From Macrocystis pyrifera (Eukaryota > Sar > Phaeophyceae > Laminariales > Laminariaceae), in contig JASSKH010000043.1 of NCBI GenBank assembly GCA_031763025.1, positions 253,501 through 317,500 on the forward strand: a stretch of DNA of 64,000 nt. Direction: 5' to 3'. Every line of letters starts with the position of its first letter. Positions within the stretch are counted from its first letter, which is position 1. Positions 23,583-32,899 of this stretch are shown one piece after another. The notes under the pieces were generated by a model that was not told the DNA's origin, ran no database searches, and was given only the letters and a program-made list of their open reading frames with translations. The translations under genes and the position numbers were made by a program.

Positions 23583-24897
23583 ATCACCTCTTCTATAGCT
23601 CTGGAAGACTCTCGCGCAGTTTCAGCAGTCTAAACTCCTGCAGTGCAGTTTGGAAAATGCCCGTCCCGTACAAGACCCTTTCGACGCACACAGTACCCTA
23701 AGCTTCTTCACGCACGCTGTTGGTCGAGTGGTCCAGTTGACCAAGCGCAAATATCCAAAGATCCTGTCTTCATTCTTGGCACTCGGCAGGTAGAAGCTTC
23801 GCACCGCATATAGGCAATGTATCCAATCGTGGCTTGAGGTCGCATATCCTCGATTCGCTGCGATGCCCGCAGCGACTGCATTTTTTACGCGGTCGAGGCT
23901 CATAGCCTATTTGCATGTAGAATGTGTACCAGGTGGTGATGGAATTCCTACTGTAGGTCATGGCCAGTCAGTGTACAGTCCGAAATATGAAGCAAACGCT
24001 AGAGTTGCTGTTAGGTGATTTCGTGCTAGCTTGAGTTTCAGAAAGAAGACGAAGTACTGATGTTTCGTTGCTCAGCAGGTTATTCTGTCGAACCGTTGTC
24101 GAGGAGGCGAGGATAGCCGGGCTGGATATCGTCCGCTATACAACGCAAATCATTCGCTATACAACGTGATGTATGACCCTGAAATCCCAATTAATTCATT
24201 GGTGTTGATTCTAAAGAGCCTGAACCCTGCACGTAAATTCGCACACGTTCCTACTTGGCATATCACCAGTTGTTTTCCTCGCGCCTACCTGGATAGTCAA
24301 CGGCGCTGCAGTGCCTGCTGCAGTGCGTACTAGTTACGAATATCGCATGAGTGTGTCACCAACGACTAGATGCTACTGACTACGATAAATACGTATTTCA
24401 GGTCTTACAACTGCTCGTAGTAGTAGGGTAGCAAGCACCAGCATTGAGCGCGACCTAACGAACACTTTCACGGGCTGTGCCTTAAGGTACTAGAGTAAAA
24501 CGCATGTGACACTACAAACGTACGAATGCACTGGGTAGTTCCGTATTTCCTCGATACCGTAATTCCTTAACCGATAGACATCGTTATTCAGCACAGCGTT
24601 CCTTCAAGGTACTCGCTGTACCGCGGCCACCGGAGCATGGCGCTCACTGCCATAATCCCTGCCAAGATCAGTATTCGTTCGTGTTAGAACGAAACCTATA
24701 GCACACCGAGTGTTCGTCGTTGGGCGCTAAGTCAATGTCTGACACTGGTACTGCAGCTGTACAGCTAGTCCCTAGCCTAGCATTTACCGGGGCGCGCACA
24801 TCGTTGTCCACCCTAGTGCTCATACTGCTGTTTAAAAGCTGTGAGACACCATCAACCATTAATGTCGTTATCATACCACCACTATTTGTTTCGGCAG
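23583..24897. other. upstream region of the 24.9 kb gene; no exon recognised
   Basis: No open stretch here has clear coding character. The first exon and promoter of the C2/ZU5-like gene should lie here or further left; ATGTCTGACACTGG at 24735 is one possible start in an open frame, not supported by a recognised domain. Confidence 0.35.
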
Positions 24898-26290
24898 GTT
24901 TGCGTGAATGGCCTGCCACTGACCTGGTCACTTGGGCGGGAGACGAGGTACTTCAAGGTGGTGATTCGCTGCGCCGGGTCTGAAGAATGTGCGACACGCC
25001 CGGAGAAGCCGGACAGCTCTGGTGGCATCGAGTGGGCGGAAACTCTCCAGCTATTGATGCATTGCGAAGACGAAACCGTCGTTGCGATCGTCGTTTCGAG
25101 CAGGCATTCGAGTGGGGACTCCTGGTTTTTTGTGCCAGGCTGTCGATTCGAAAGTCTTCCTGCGCAAGTGGGACACTCCGGCTGGCGGCCACCTTCCGCT
25201 CACCTCCGTTCCGGGCCCTCCTTTTGTGCAGACCTGGAGACGTTCTTAGAGGGACACTATTGTCAAGGAGCTGTCAAGCATCTAGAGGCAGCACCGAGTG
25301 GAAACAAGAGTCGGGAGGCTGCCAAGCATCTGGAGGCACGAACAGATGCAGAGAAGCGTCAGGGGGCTACAAGACGGTCACCTGCGTCCGGCCGCGATGC
25401 ACAAAAAGTTGTTAATCCCTGGCTTGCCGCTGCAAGAAGTGCTGGTACGGGCGAGTCGCGCCCGGTGTCGGTTTCCGCGCGAACTTCCCAATCGGTTTGG
25501 CGCGCCCGGTCTGGAGCCTTGACTTCATCCCTGACTCACGGCACGAAGTCGGTATTTGCAGGCCCGACCCCGGCGCCGTGGCCTCCACTCTTGGTGAAAA
25601 ACACAAGTTTGGCGTGGAAGAGCATCAGTATTCCGGCTCGAGGTTGCAACATCAACGTCTACGAGGGCAGCTCGATCGAAACCAGCGTCAGGAACAAACC
25701 CGAATCAGCAATTTACGAGGGCAGTTCAATCGAAACCAACGTCAAGAACAAGCCCAAAGTAGCAAATCTGTCGTCAAAGCCTGGTGCAGAGACGCAAGGA
25801 ATGGGACGCCAGCCAACAGGGGGTGGGCCAGTACCCGAACAGTCGAACGCGTCGGTTTCAAAGTCAGGCTTGTCTGGAGCTTCGTGTGGCGCAGCGAAAC
25901 GTTCTTTCAGTTCTTCCGCCCCTCGTCTGCCGGAAGCTCATTTTTTCAATCACTTGATCACGGCAGACTCGTTTCGACCTAGGAGTACATCCATAAAATC
26001 CTACGGCACGACATGGGATAGTTTCGGGACATCGGGTTGGCAGAGGCTGGTAGATGAGGGGTTGGAAACAGAAGAGGAACTGCCAACAAACCTCCGCAGA
26101 AAAGAATGGCACGACATGGATGATCGCCGGGTGCGATGGTATTGGATCCAACCGGCGAGTCAAAGCGGGAGCACAAAGATCGCTGCCGTACCATATCTGA
26201 GTTCGGGGGAGTTGGCGAAGGGAACTTCGACCCACGACTGCATCCAGATGGGTCTATGTCCCGTGTCGCAGAATCTAGTGCTGCGGAACG
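24898..26290 (+). CDS. multi-exon gene A, exon region 1: C2-like segment then repeat-rich linker
   Basis: A splice acceptor (TTTGTTTCGGCAG) precedes position 24898. From there the frame reads VCVNGLPLTWSLGRETRYF, continuing with KVVIRC, W-E-T-L and VVAIVV blocks. The alternation Y-F-x-V-V ... T ... W-x-E-T-L ... V-x-V is like a C2 beta-sandwich, a fold that commonly binds membrane or partner proteins; the calcium-binding aspartates are not obvious, so binding is not claimed. After about 85 residues the frame becomes low-complexity, with an 18-residue repeat starting YEGSSIET (25660 and 25714). An alternative frame (25497-25982) is also open there, so exon limits in 25150-26290 are uncertain. 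Upstream exons are unknown. The coding status of the first 85 residues is better supported than the rest. Confidence 0.55.
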
Positions 26291-26299
26291 AACACATCG

Positions 26300-27170
26300 T
26301 GCAGTGAATTCGTCGTCAACCGTGCCCCAGTCGACTGCTCCCACGCATGAACCTTCGCCTCGTTCTGACAAGGAAGATATGCAGGTCAAGTGGGGTGCGA
26401 CGCGAGCCCCAGGCCCAGACGTGCAACTGCCTCCGGAGGCTGTATATAAGCCAAGTTTGCAGGTGAATCCATCGTTCCGTGCACTACCAGACGTGGACAT
26501 GGAGGTGACGTCCAGCCCGGTGGATCAAGCAAAGAATCTCCTGTCGAGGGAGTCGACGACGCGTGAGGATCTTGCCACCTGTGTATCGGCCTATGTACCG
26601 ACCCATAAGTCACGTTTGCAGGTGAATCCATCGTTCCGTGCACTACCAGACGTGGACATGGAGGTGAAGTCCAGCCCGGTGGATCACGCAAAGAATCTCC
26701 TGTCGACGAGGGAGTCGACGACGCGTGAGGATCTTGCCACCTGTGTACCGGCCTATGTACCGACCCTCCCCGAAGAAAACACGTTCCAAACAGCACGAAT
26801 GATGCCCGCACGTAAACCGTGCACGTCGGAGATACAGAGGCCGCACAAGCCGGCGTCGCACGTCATGCCTGTTGGTCGAATCCCATCACTTCGAGCAGTC
26901 GCACCCACCCCCCGTTTCCAAACCCGGACCGTACAGCTTCCAGAAACGCTGTCCGACATCGGGGACAACCGCATATACTTTACGTGCGTTTCGCCTCGTT
27001 CCGTGTGTGCGGGGTGTGAATTCCAGCTGAGGGTATCAGCGTCCTTCCTCCAGATACCGGATGACTCGTCGCCTGAAGAATTGCGGGACAGAGGGAAAGA
27101 GGGCGTGATCCAAGCGGCCGTACCTGAATCAATGACGATCGAGCAAAGCAAGAGGGTGACAGCGCAGCTG
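26300..27170 (+). CDS. gene A, exon region 2: tandem 53-residue repeat and first half of a beta-sandwich domain
   Basis: The open frame carries a 159-162 bp tandem duplication (26461-26619 and 26620-26781) whose unit contains VNPSFRALPDVDMEV and ESTTREDLATCV. It stays in frame despite a 3 bp difference, which argues for translation. A basic Pro-rich linker follows, then NRIYFTCVSPRSVCAGCEFQ and LRVSASF at about 26967-27050. That resembles the opening strands (V-x-V-x-S-P-x-x-V-x-x-G-x-x-F-x-L-x-V) of a beta-sandwich module I associate with TIR-containing bacterial proteins; I cannot give it a database name. The exon should end before GTGAGTGG at 27171. Its 5' limit is unclear. Confidence 0.6.
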
Positions 27171-27901
27171 GTGAGTGGAGATGGAGTTGGCCACGAGCAA
27201 AAGCACGCTTCTCATATCATGGTGGACTGACCATCGACGGAGAGCTTGTTGTTCAACCATTATGTGGTAAAGGAGGTACCTTCGCGGTCTCGCCAGGTTC
27301 CGATCGACGGGGCTCCTCATCTACGAAGCAACCTCTTATCATGTTTACCGTCCCTTTGCTGGTGCCATACTTGATTTTTGACACGCCTAGCGAGAGAAAT
27401 GGACCATACTAGGGTGGCGCATACTACGATGATCCTGGAGATCTGAATGAGGGTGAGGTATAGAGTGCATTCGTATGCGAGGAACCTGATAAGGTCACGC
27501 CATTCCTCTTTCGTTCGTATGGCTCTTCTAACATCGTCGAGGATGCCCCTGGCAACTCCCGGTGCCCGTAGCATACACAGTTTGCGTCTACTTGCAGATG
27601 GTGCACTCTACATCGGCTCGTGTGATGTGGAGTACTCTCGCGCAGGAAAACACCACCCCGTTGTTTCCTTTGAATTCATTCGAACTACTCAGATCGACCA
27701 ACGGATAACTCGTTCGCTTCAGCGCCGGAAATGTTGAGCGTCTACGCCGTCGATAGCTATGCCCTTATGACTTGATGCGATGACATTTGTTTTTAATAAT
27801 CGTACTTAGGGGTTCAGCCACGCCCCACTATTTCACGCGTCACTTATTTTAAACCCTTTGCCCTCGGCGATATCGCTACCGGTAGGAGCTACCGGTTCAT
27901 G
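27171..27901 (+). other. gene A, putative intron
   Basis: It starts GTGAGT directly after an open frame and ends before an open frame that supplies the second half of the same domain. No coding segment was recognised inside. Confidence 0.5.
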
Positions 27902-28254
27902 TGTTCAAGATCTTGAACCCTGACAGTTCCAACGCCGACGAGGACGGAGCCACGTATCCCCCATCCACCCGAGACTTCGAGCGGAACGGAATTGGGCGGG
28001 ACGTAATTTTCAAAGTGATGTGCTTGCCCGGCGTTGCTCCGGGAGCTGTGGATTGCGGGGTGCGTCTCGCCGAGGGTATCAGTTCCAGGCGCGTGTCCTT
28101 CCGCATCGAGGTAGAGTCGGCTAGGCCTACGCCTGATACGAGGGGGGTCGACGACAAAGCAGCGGCGAACGAACTAGATAGGGCCTTCGAAGCAATCTTC
28201 GGCAACAGTGCAAAGCACAAGCGCAGCATACCGGCCATCTCCGACACTGCACCT
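27902..28254 (+). CDS. gene A, exon region 3: second half of the beta-sandwich domain
   Basis: The frame reads GRDVIFKVMCLPGVAPGAV, then a short loop, then VSFRIEVES. This is the usual ending of the module begun in the previous exon (F-x-V-x-x-P-x-x-x-P-G-x-x-x-G-x-V ... V-x-F-x-L-x-V). A helical stretch ELDRAFEAIFG follows. A GTGAGT donor is at 28255. The acceptor is probably one of the AG dinucleotides at 27908-27925, so the first residues are uncertain. In the families where I have seen this module it links to TIR or NTPase signalling domains; no TIR domain is visible here. Confidence 0.6.
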
Positions 28255-28352
28255 GTGAGTGGAATCCCGGCAAACAATCTTGAGATACTACCTTGTAGAC
28301 ATCGGAACGATCATTTTCCCATTCTTACTCGCATGATAATCCAGGGAAGATG

Positions 28353-28572
28353 GATCCCTGGCCTGTATGGTCCGCCTGATCTGCATAGAGCATATTGCCG
28401 AGTGATGTTGCACACTCGCAGGCCGGCGATGGTTCAGCTCGCTAGGACCAGCCCTTATGGGGCCTGTTCGGTAGAAAAAAAAAATAGATCCCTGGCCTGT
28501 ATGGTCCGCCTGATCTGCATAGAGCATATTGCCGAGTGAGTTTGCACACTCGCAGGCCGGCGACGGTTCAGC
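28353..28572 (+). repeat. 86 bp direct repeat in a gene A intron
   Basis: GATCCCTGGCCTGTATGGTC starts at 28353 and again at 28487 (134 bp apart). Each copy is about 86 bp, ends GGTTCAGC, and the copies differ at only a few positions (for example ATGTTGC versus AGTTTGC). The spacer contains a 9-10 base A run. The high identity shows a recent local duplication. Confidence 0.85.
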
Positions 28573-29950
28573 AGCCGTTGAACCGGCTGGAGCCGAGAGC
28601 AAGAAGCAGTGTTGCAAACGGTGCTTTTCGGCCTCGACATAATAATCACGACGCGCGCTTACGATGTTGCATCGCGACCACGCTCCTTGAATAGTCGCGA
28701 TATGTGGGCGTCTACGGGTAACGAAGGCGAAGGTACGAAGTAGGTATACGTGTTTAGATCTCCGAGGGTCCTGCATTCGACACGGGGCAAGCTGGTGTGT
28801 TTTATCGTAGGTATCCTGCATTGTACAGCGTCGACTCTAGCACTCGTTCGTCAGGTGTAGTTGCATGAAGTCGCGTGTTCGAGGGTCCACCTTCCTGCTG
28901 GGTGTCCCGACGAACACTTATTTCGTGCACACGTATCGCGAGTAGTGCCACGGGGAAAACCTCGTACCCATTTTACATCGACGAGCAAACGTGCTTGAAA
29001 ACAGTGATGATGAGGCTAGGGAAACAATGGTTATTACGTTTTGGAGGGCGTGATTTACAACGATGGCTAGACTTCTCCACGAGTATTTTGACCCAGGTGT
29101 AGACGTGATCACTCAAGACATGTACGTTGTTCCAAGCATACGTCATGGTTTTCACTCCTCCCTGCACATGTGGCTCCAATATGATGAACTGATCGCACAT
29201 CGACTAGATACGTGTGAACCTCAAAGTCCATAACTAAACATGCACGACGCTGTATACCCTCTCAATTGTGGGACGGGATGCTTTTTTCGCCCCCCACCTC
29301 CTGATCTCGTGCTACAAATATGGGCAGAAAACTGACCCAGACGCCGGAGAAGAAAAGGCTAACTTGCGTGCCTCGACCACATAGTTCGTGCTCAGAGATG
29401 TAGTCTCAGTCCTGTTGACGTGTCCTGGCCCTAAGCCACTGAGATCATTGCTTTATTCTGCGCCACTGCAGGAGAGAAAGCACTGCGACCTCCATACACG
29501 TCAACGATGTTGTTCCTCGCGGCCGTCTGGGAGTTGTGTCGGATGGAAGACGGAATCAGGGGTTCATGCGAAATATCAGCAAACGAGCGTGGAATCTGAG
29601 CTGGGTCGAGTAGAAAAAAACGTCGGCTTCGAACCCAATCTAAGTCTTCCCTTTGCTTTTGGTTTTCGAACATATTCGCGTTTAATACATGTAGGTTGAG
29701 TTTGTTTGAATGCTGGCTTCCGTTGTGTCACTGCCCCGGATAAAAACCCACGCTCACGACCACTGCCTTGTGGGGCCTCGACTCCCATCTGTCCGGATCC
29801 CGCATGACGAGCGCCCTGCTACCAACGGCAGCTAGATTGACGCAAGCGCAGAACGTGTTTGGCAGCACCAAGATCGATGTTGTCGTCGCTTGCTCTGTTC
29901 CGTTTTGACGACGCCAGGCACGCCCGTCAGCTCCCTTGCTCTTAGCCAGA
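28573..29950 (+). other. gene A, putative intron, no exon recognised
   Basis: Frames on both strands lack any domain. Small exons could be missed. The stretch separates the beta-sandwich exon from the ZU5-like exon. Confidence 0.4.
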
Positions 29951-30227
29951 CATGTGAGCCCGGGACCAAGCGTGCACGAGTCGACGGAGCATGGGTTCCG
30001 GTTGACGGTGCAGGACGGTAGCCTGCACAGTCCCATTGGCCCGATATCAGTCCAACGATTTGCTCAGGTTGTCGAGTCCGAAAACGGCGACCAGAGCTAT
30101 CTCGCGAGAATATTGGTGGACTGTCAACCTTGTGGAGCCGAGTTTCCGGATAGGCCTCTCTGGATGGATTTTATGGTGAAGGGCATATCCCCGACCAAGG
30201 CCTCCGAAACGTTTCAGGTGTGCCTGT
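29951..30227 (+). CDS. gene A, exon region 4: ZU5-like segment
   Basis: The acceptor CTCTTAGCCAG precedes 29951. The frame contains FRLTVQDGSLHSPIGPISV, then a block with YLARILVDCQPCGAEF, then PLWMDFMVKG. The pattern L-x-V-x-x-G-S-L-x-x-P-x-G-x-x-V ... L-x-x-I-x-x-x-P-x-G-x-x-F-x-x-P-L-x-x-x-F is that of the ZU5 domain, a beta-rich module of ankyrins, netrin receptors and PIDD, often beside death-fold or NTPase modules. The exon probably ends at GTGTGC (30219) or GTGAGT (30228); the first cut is slightly favoured by frame. The assignment is by pattern only. Confidence 0.6.
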
Positions 30228-30820
30228 GTGAGTGTTATCTCGGAGAGCCTTGGGCGAATCGCAATGCACAAGGCCTTTTACGATTTTGCAAAAACCGCCA
30301 TTTTTTACACCCAGTGTATCCCTGTGAGACGGGGGCCACGGTAGAGGTCGTCTCCATTGGTTGCGAGGCTCCTTACCCGAGAACCGAATAGGAATGTCCT
30401 TTCGTTCCGTATAGAGCTTGACACCCTATTCAATTGGCTCGGTATTCCAAACTACTATACCCCTCGGTTCCAAATATATGTTTGTTTGCTCCTCGATCGA
30501 GAAGCTCCGTCGGGAAAAAAGGGTTGAGACTCAAATGAGCTACAGCTACCGCAACGCAGCTCACGCAGAAACAATTGACTGCGAGTACCCGGCGGCTACA
30601 GTCGTCAGCCGAACTGAGTTGGGGGCAGCATGAGGGACTTCGACTGTAAGTACAGAGGTTTTACAGCAAGAGGTTACAGCTGACGGAGTTCTAGATACCC
30701 AACCCAATGCCCCCGTCCAGCAGTGCGTTTCGGCAAAGCATGATTTGAGGAGTCACTCTGCTCTCTTAAAACGCCTAATATTCTCCTTTCGTACCGCTTG
30801 CAACGTGGTTTTCGATGGCA

Positions 30821-31508
30821 GGTGCTCGTTTTTAAGGGCGAAGGTAAGGGGTGGCTCCAAGTCGAGTCAGAAGTGCGCGAGGACGAGTGGGGAACGTACT
30901 TGCGCGCTGCGGTCAGTGACTTTTGTTTCTTCCTGTGCGGGCGCAAAATTAACCCCGGCGACCCAGCTCGTCTGGAAGATAGTGATGAAAAAGATATGAT
31001 CGAGGTAGAAAACGCGACGGCGGTCGAGATATTCTTTGTCCTCGTCCCCGTTGTGTTTGACTCCGACAGAACTTGTAGCGTCACCTACACCGGAAATATC
31101 GGCTTCGGGGCTGTTGGGGTATCGCTTGAGGCTGGGCTTGGCTCAGCTGGCGCAAGATCGGTGAAGTGCCATTTACTACCGGCGGGTTTCATGCCCGACG
31201 ATGTCTCAGTTCCGGCGGGGGGAAATTTCGCTTTCAGCCCTCCGCCGAACTCAGCCGAGGGCAAGCTTCTAATAGCTACAATCTCGGAGGACTCACAGGC
31301 CGCAGAGCCCGTGAAACGCGTCGTTTTGCACGGCAAATTCATCACCCCTAGAGGAAGACGCAGGGTAATCCTTCCGATTTTCTTGCACAGCAAGAGCCAG
31401 ATAAGCGCAACCCTCGGCCCCGATGATGTCCCCGTCAACATGGTGATGATTATGGCGGGTCTGGGGTCGAAGGTCACGGGTCCCACACTACCTTCAACAC
31501 CACCGTAG
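30821..31508 (+). CDS. gene A, last exon: end of ZU5-like unit and C-terminal domain
   Basis: The acceptor TTTTCGATGGCAG is followed by VLVFKGEGKGWLQVESEV and YLRAAVSDFCFF, which fit the closing strands of the ZU5-like unit (G-W-x-x-V-x-x-x-V ... A-x-V-x-x-F-x-F). A second compact region follows with EIFFVLVPVVF, a Gly/Ala-rich GFGAVGVSLEAGLG, LLPAGFMPDDVSVPAGG and RVVLHGKFITPRGRR. The frame runs 229 codons to TAG at 31508. I do not know a name for the C-terminal part. The whole gene spans at least 6.6 kb on the + strand and converges on the minus-strand exon at 32466-32835. Confidence 0.7.
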
Positions 31509-31519
31509 GGCATCCTTCT

Positions 31520-31834
31520 CGTGGAAGCTACGCCGCTCGCGTCTAGCGGGGCACCACTCCCCGCGTGTGTGACCCATTTAAGGCGCTGTGCCGGCTCCAG
31601 CCGCCCAAGGTAGAGGCGGGACCAAGCCGTGCTGTGTAATGTCTTGGTGAGCATCGCACGCGTCGCATGCATTGTTTCGTCCAGTGTGGCCACGATACGG
31701 TCCGAATGGAAGCCCTCGTTTCCGGCCCAGCGGCAAATCGAAGGGTGTTTTCGTGTACTACAGCAATGCACCACAAGCCGTCGTCCAGGAAAGAGGGTAA
31801 TCACAACTTGTGTATTTTGTTGAACCAAGTCCAT
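31520..31834 (-). CDS. candidate exon of the unrecognised minus-strand gene B
   Basis: Past the end of gene A the minus strand stays open and reads blocks such as DRIVATLDETMHATRAMLTK and HSTAWSRLYLGRLEPAQRLKW, which look like a helical soluble protein. It lies downstream of the better exon at 32466-32835 on the same strand. The open frame also runs on into gene A sequence, which is probably coincidental. No family is recognised and no splice site is assigned. Confidence 0.3.
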
Positions 31835-32347
31835 CAGCTATAATTATTTAAACCTCAGAGCCATGCATCGTCCGGTCTCTCTTTAGCGTTCCGCCGAAAG
31901 TCTGCTCGCGGCCATCCGACCATTCGACGACGGCATAGGAGCATACGTGCGCCAAGATGATGGCGTGTGCTCAGACATGCCCGACGAGGAGCCGTGACCC
32001 CGGCAAGTAGTGCTTGCGTTGCGGCGGTCGGACATTGAGTTTATTGCGGTATTTTTTCGTGACCGGGAAGCGATTCAGTGTAGATATGTGCAGGTGGCAC
32101 GGAGGGCATGTTGTAACTGAAAGGACGTGTTGTGCATAATTGGGGAAAACGAGGCAATCGACAGGCCGGCAAGATGGGCGGACAGAAGGAGGAGGAGGAG
32201 GAGGAGGAGGGAAGAGGAGGCGCAGGTGTTGTGGGGGATGCTGTACGCCAAAACCCGCGTACAGTTTTGTTTGGTTTGCCACGAAGGTTGCACAAAAACC
32301 GACAAGGTGGTGATGGTGACATGTGGGGTGTTTGGGATCACCGTCTG

Positions 32348-32431
32348 TTACGGGGGACCGTAGTAAATAGGACCAAATATTATATGGTTTTATGTATACA
32401 ATAGGTCCTATTAACTATGGACCCCCGTAAT
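32348..32431. mobile_element. MITE family 1, internally shortened copy
   Basis: It runs from GTTACGGGGGACC to GGACCCCCGTAATA but is only about 84 bp. The central AAAAATAGGGAAATATATAGG block is missing. It lies just beyond the donor of the gene B exon, inside the putative intron. Confidence 0.85.
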
Positions 32432-32465
32432 AGCAGAAGCCCTCACCCGAAAAGAACGTGTATAC

Positions 32466-32835
32466 GTGAAAGAGGTCCCGTCGACTGCCTCTGCAGTCAG
32501 CCAGATAGTATTGAAACGAGCCAGTGAGTTGTGCGCTCAGGCGAGCGGCCTTCGCGGAGAATGCAATCGCTGTAGTGAGATCACACGGCGTGCTGAAGGC
32601 GTTTAGGCGGGCTTCCAATGGGTTGGGTAAGATCTCGCTGTATGATATCGCGGGGGGGGCGCTCCCAGAAGTAGTCTAGCTCCCTCTCGGTCGTAACAGA
32701 GCCCAGGGTTTGCGTTACGGGATAATGGTGTCGAGGAGCAAGGGTCATGTCGACAAACGAATGCCGGTTCACTACTGCCTGTTCCCTAATGGCAACATGG
32801 GGGCTCAAAGGAGACACCAGATCCCAAGCTAGCAT
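32466..32835 (-). CDS. gene B exon, conserved-looking protein of unknown function
   Basis: The minus strand gives RHHYPVTQTLGSVTTERELD followed by YFW. After an 8-base G run on the + strand (32654-32661) the better continuation moves to another frame: PLEARLNAFSTPCDLTTAIA, then FSAKAARLSAQLTGSFQYYL. A donor-like GTATAC follows at 32465-32460. One base fewer in the G run would make a single frame, so either the tract length is a sequencing or assembly slip, or the gene has decayed. The acceptor and upstream exons are not found. It is convergent with gene A. No domain is recognised. Confidence 0.5.
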
Positions 32836-32899
32836 ATTCGTTAAGACATGCTACTGTATCATCGCCGGGAGGTGGTGATGGGCCGACGGCGGGTGTTGT

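Noticed and set aside
31085-31834. 249-codon minus-strand gene over the gene A last exon
   Set aside because: The part overlapping gene A is most simply an antisense shadow; only the portion beyond 31508 is kept as a weak exon candidate.
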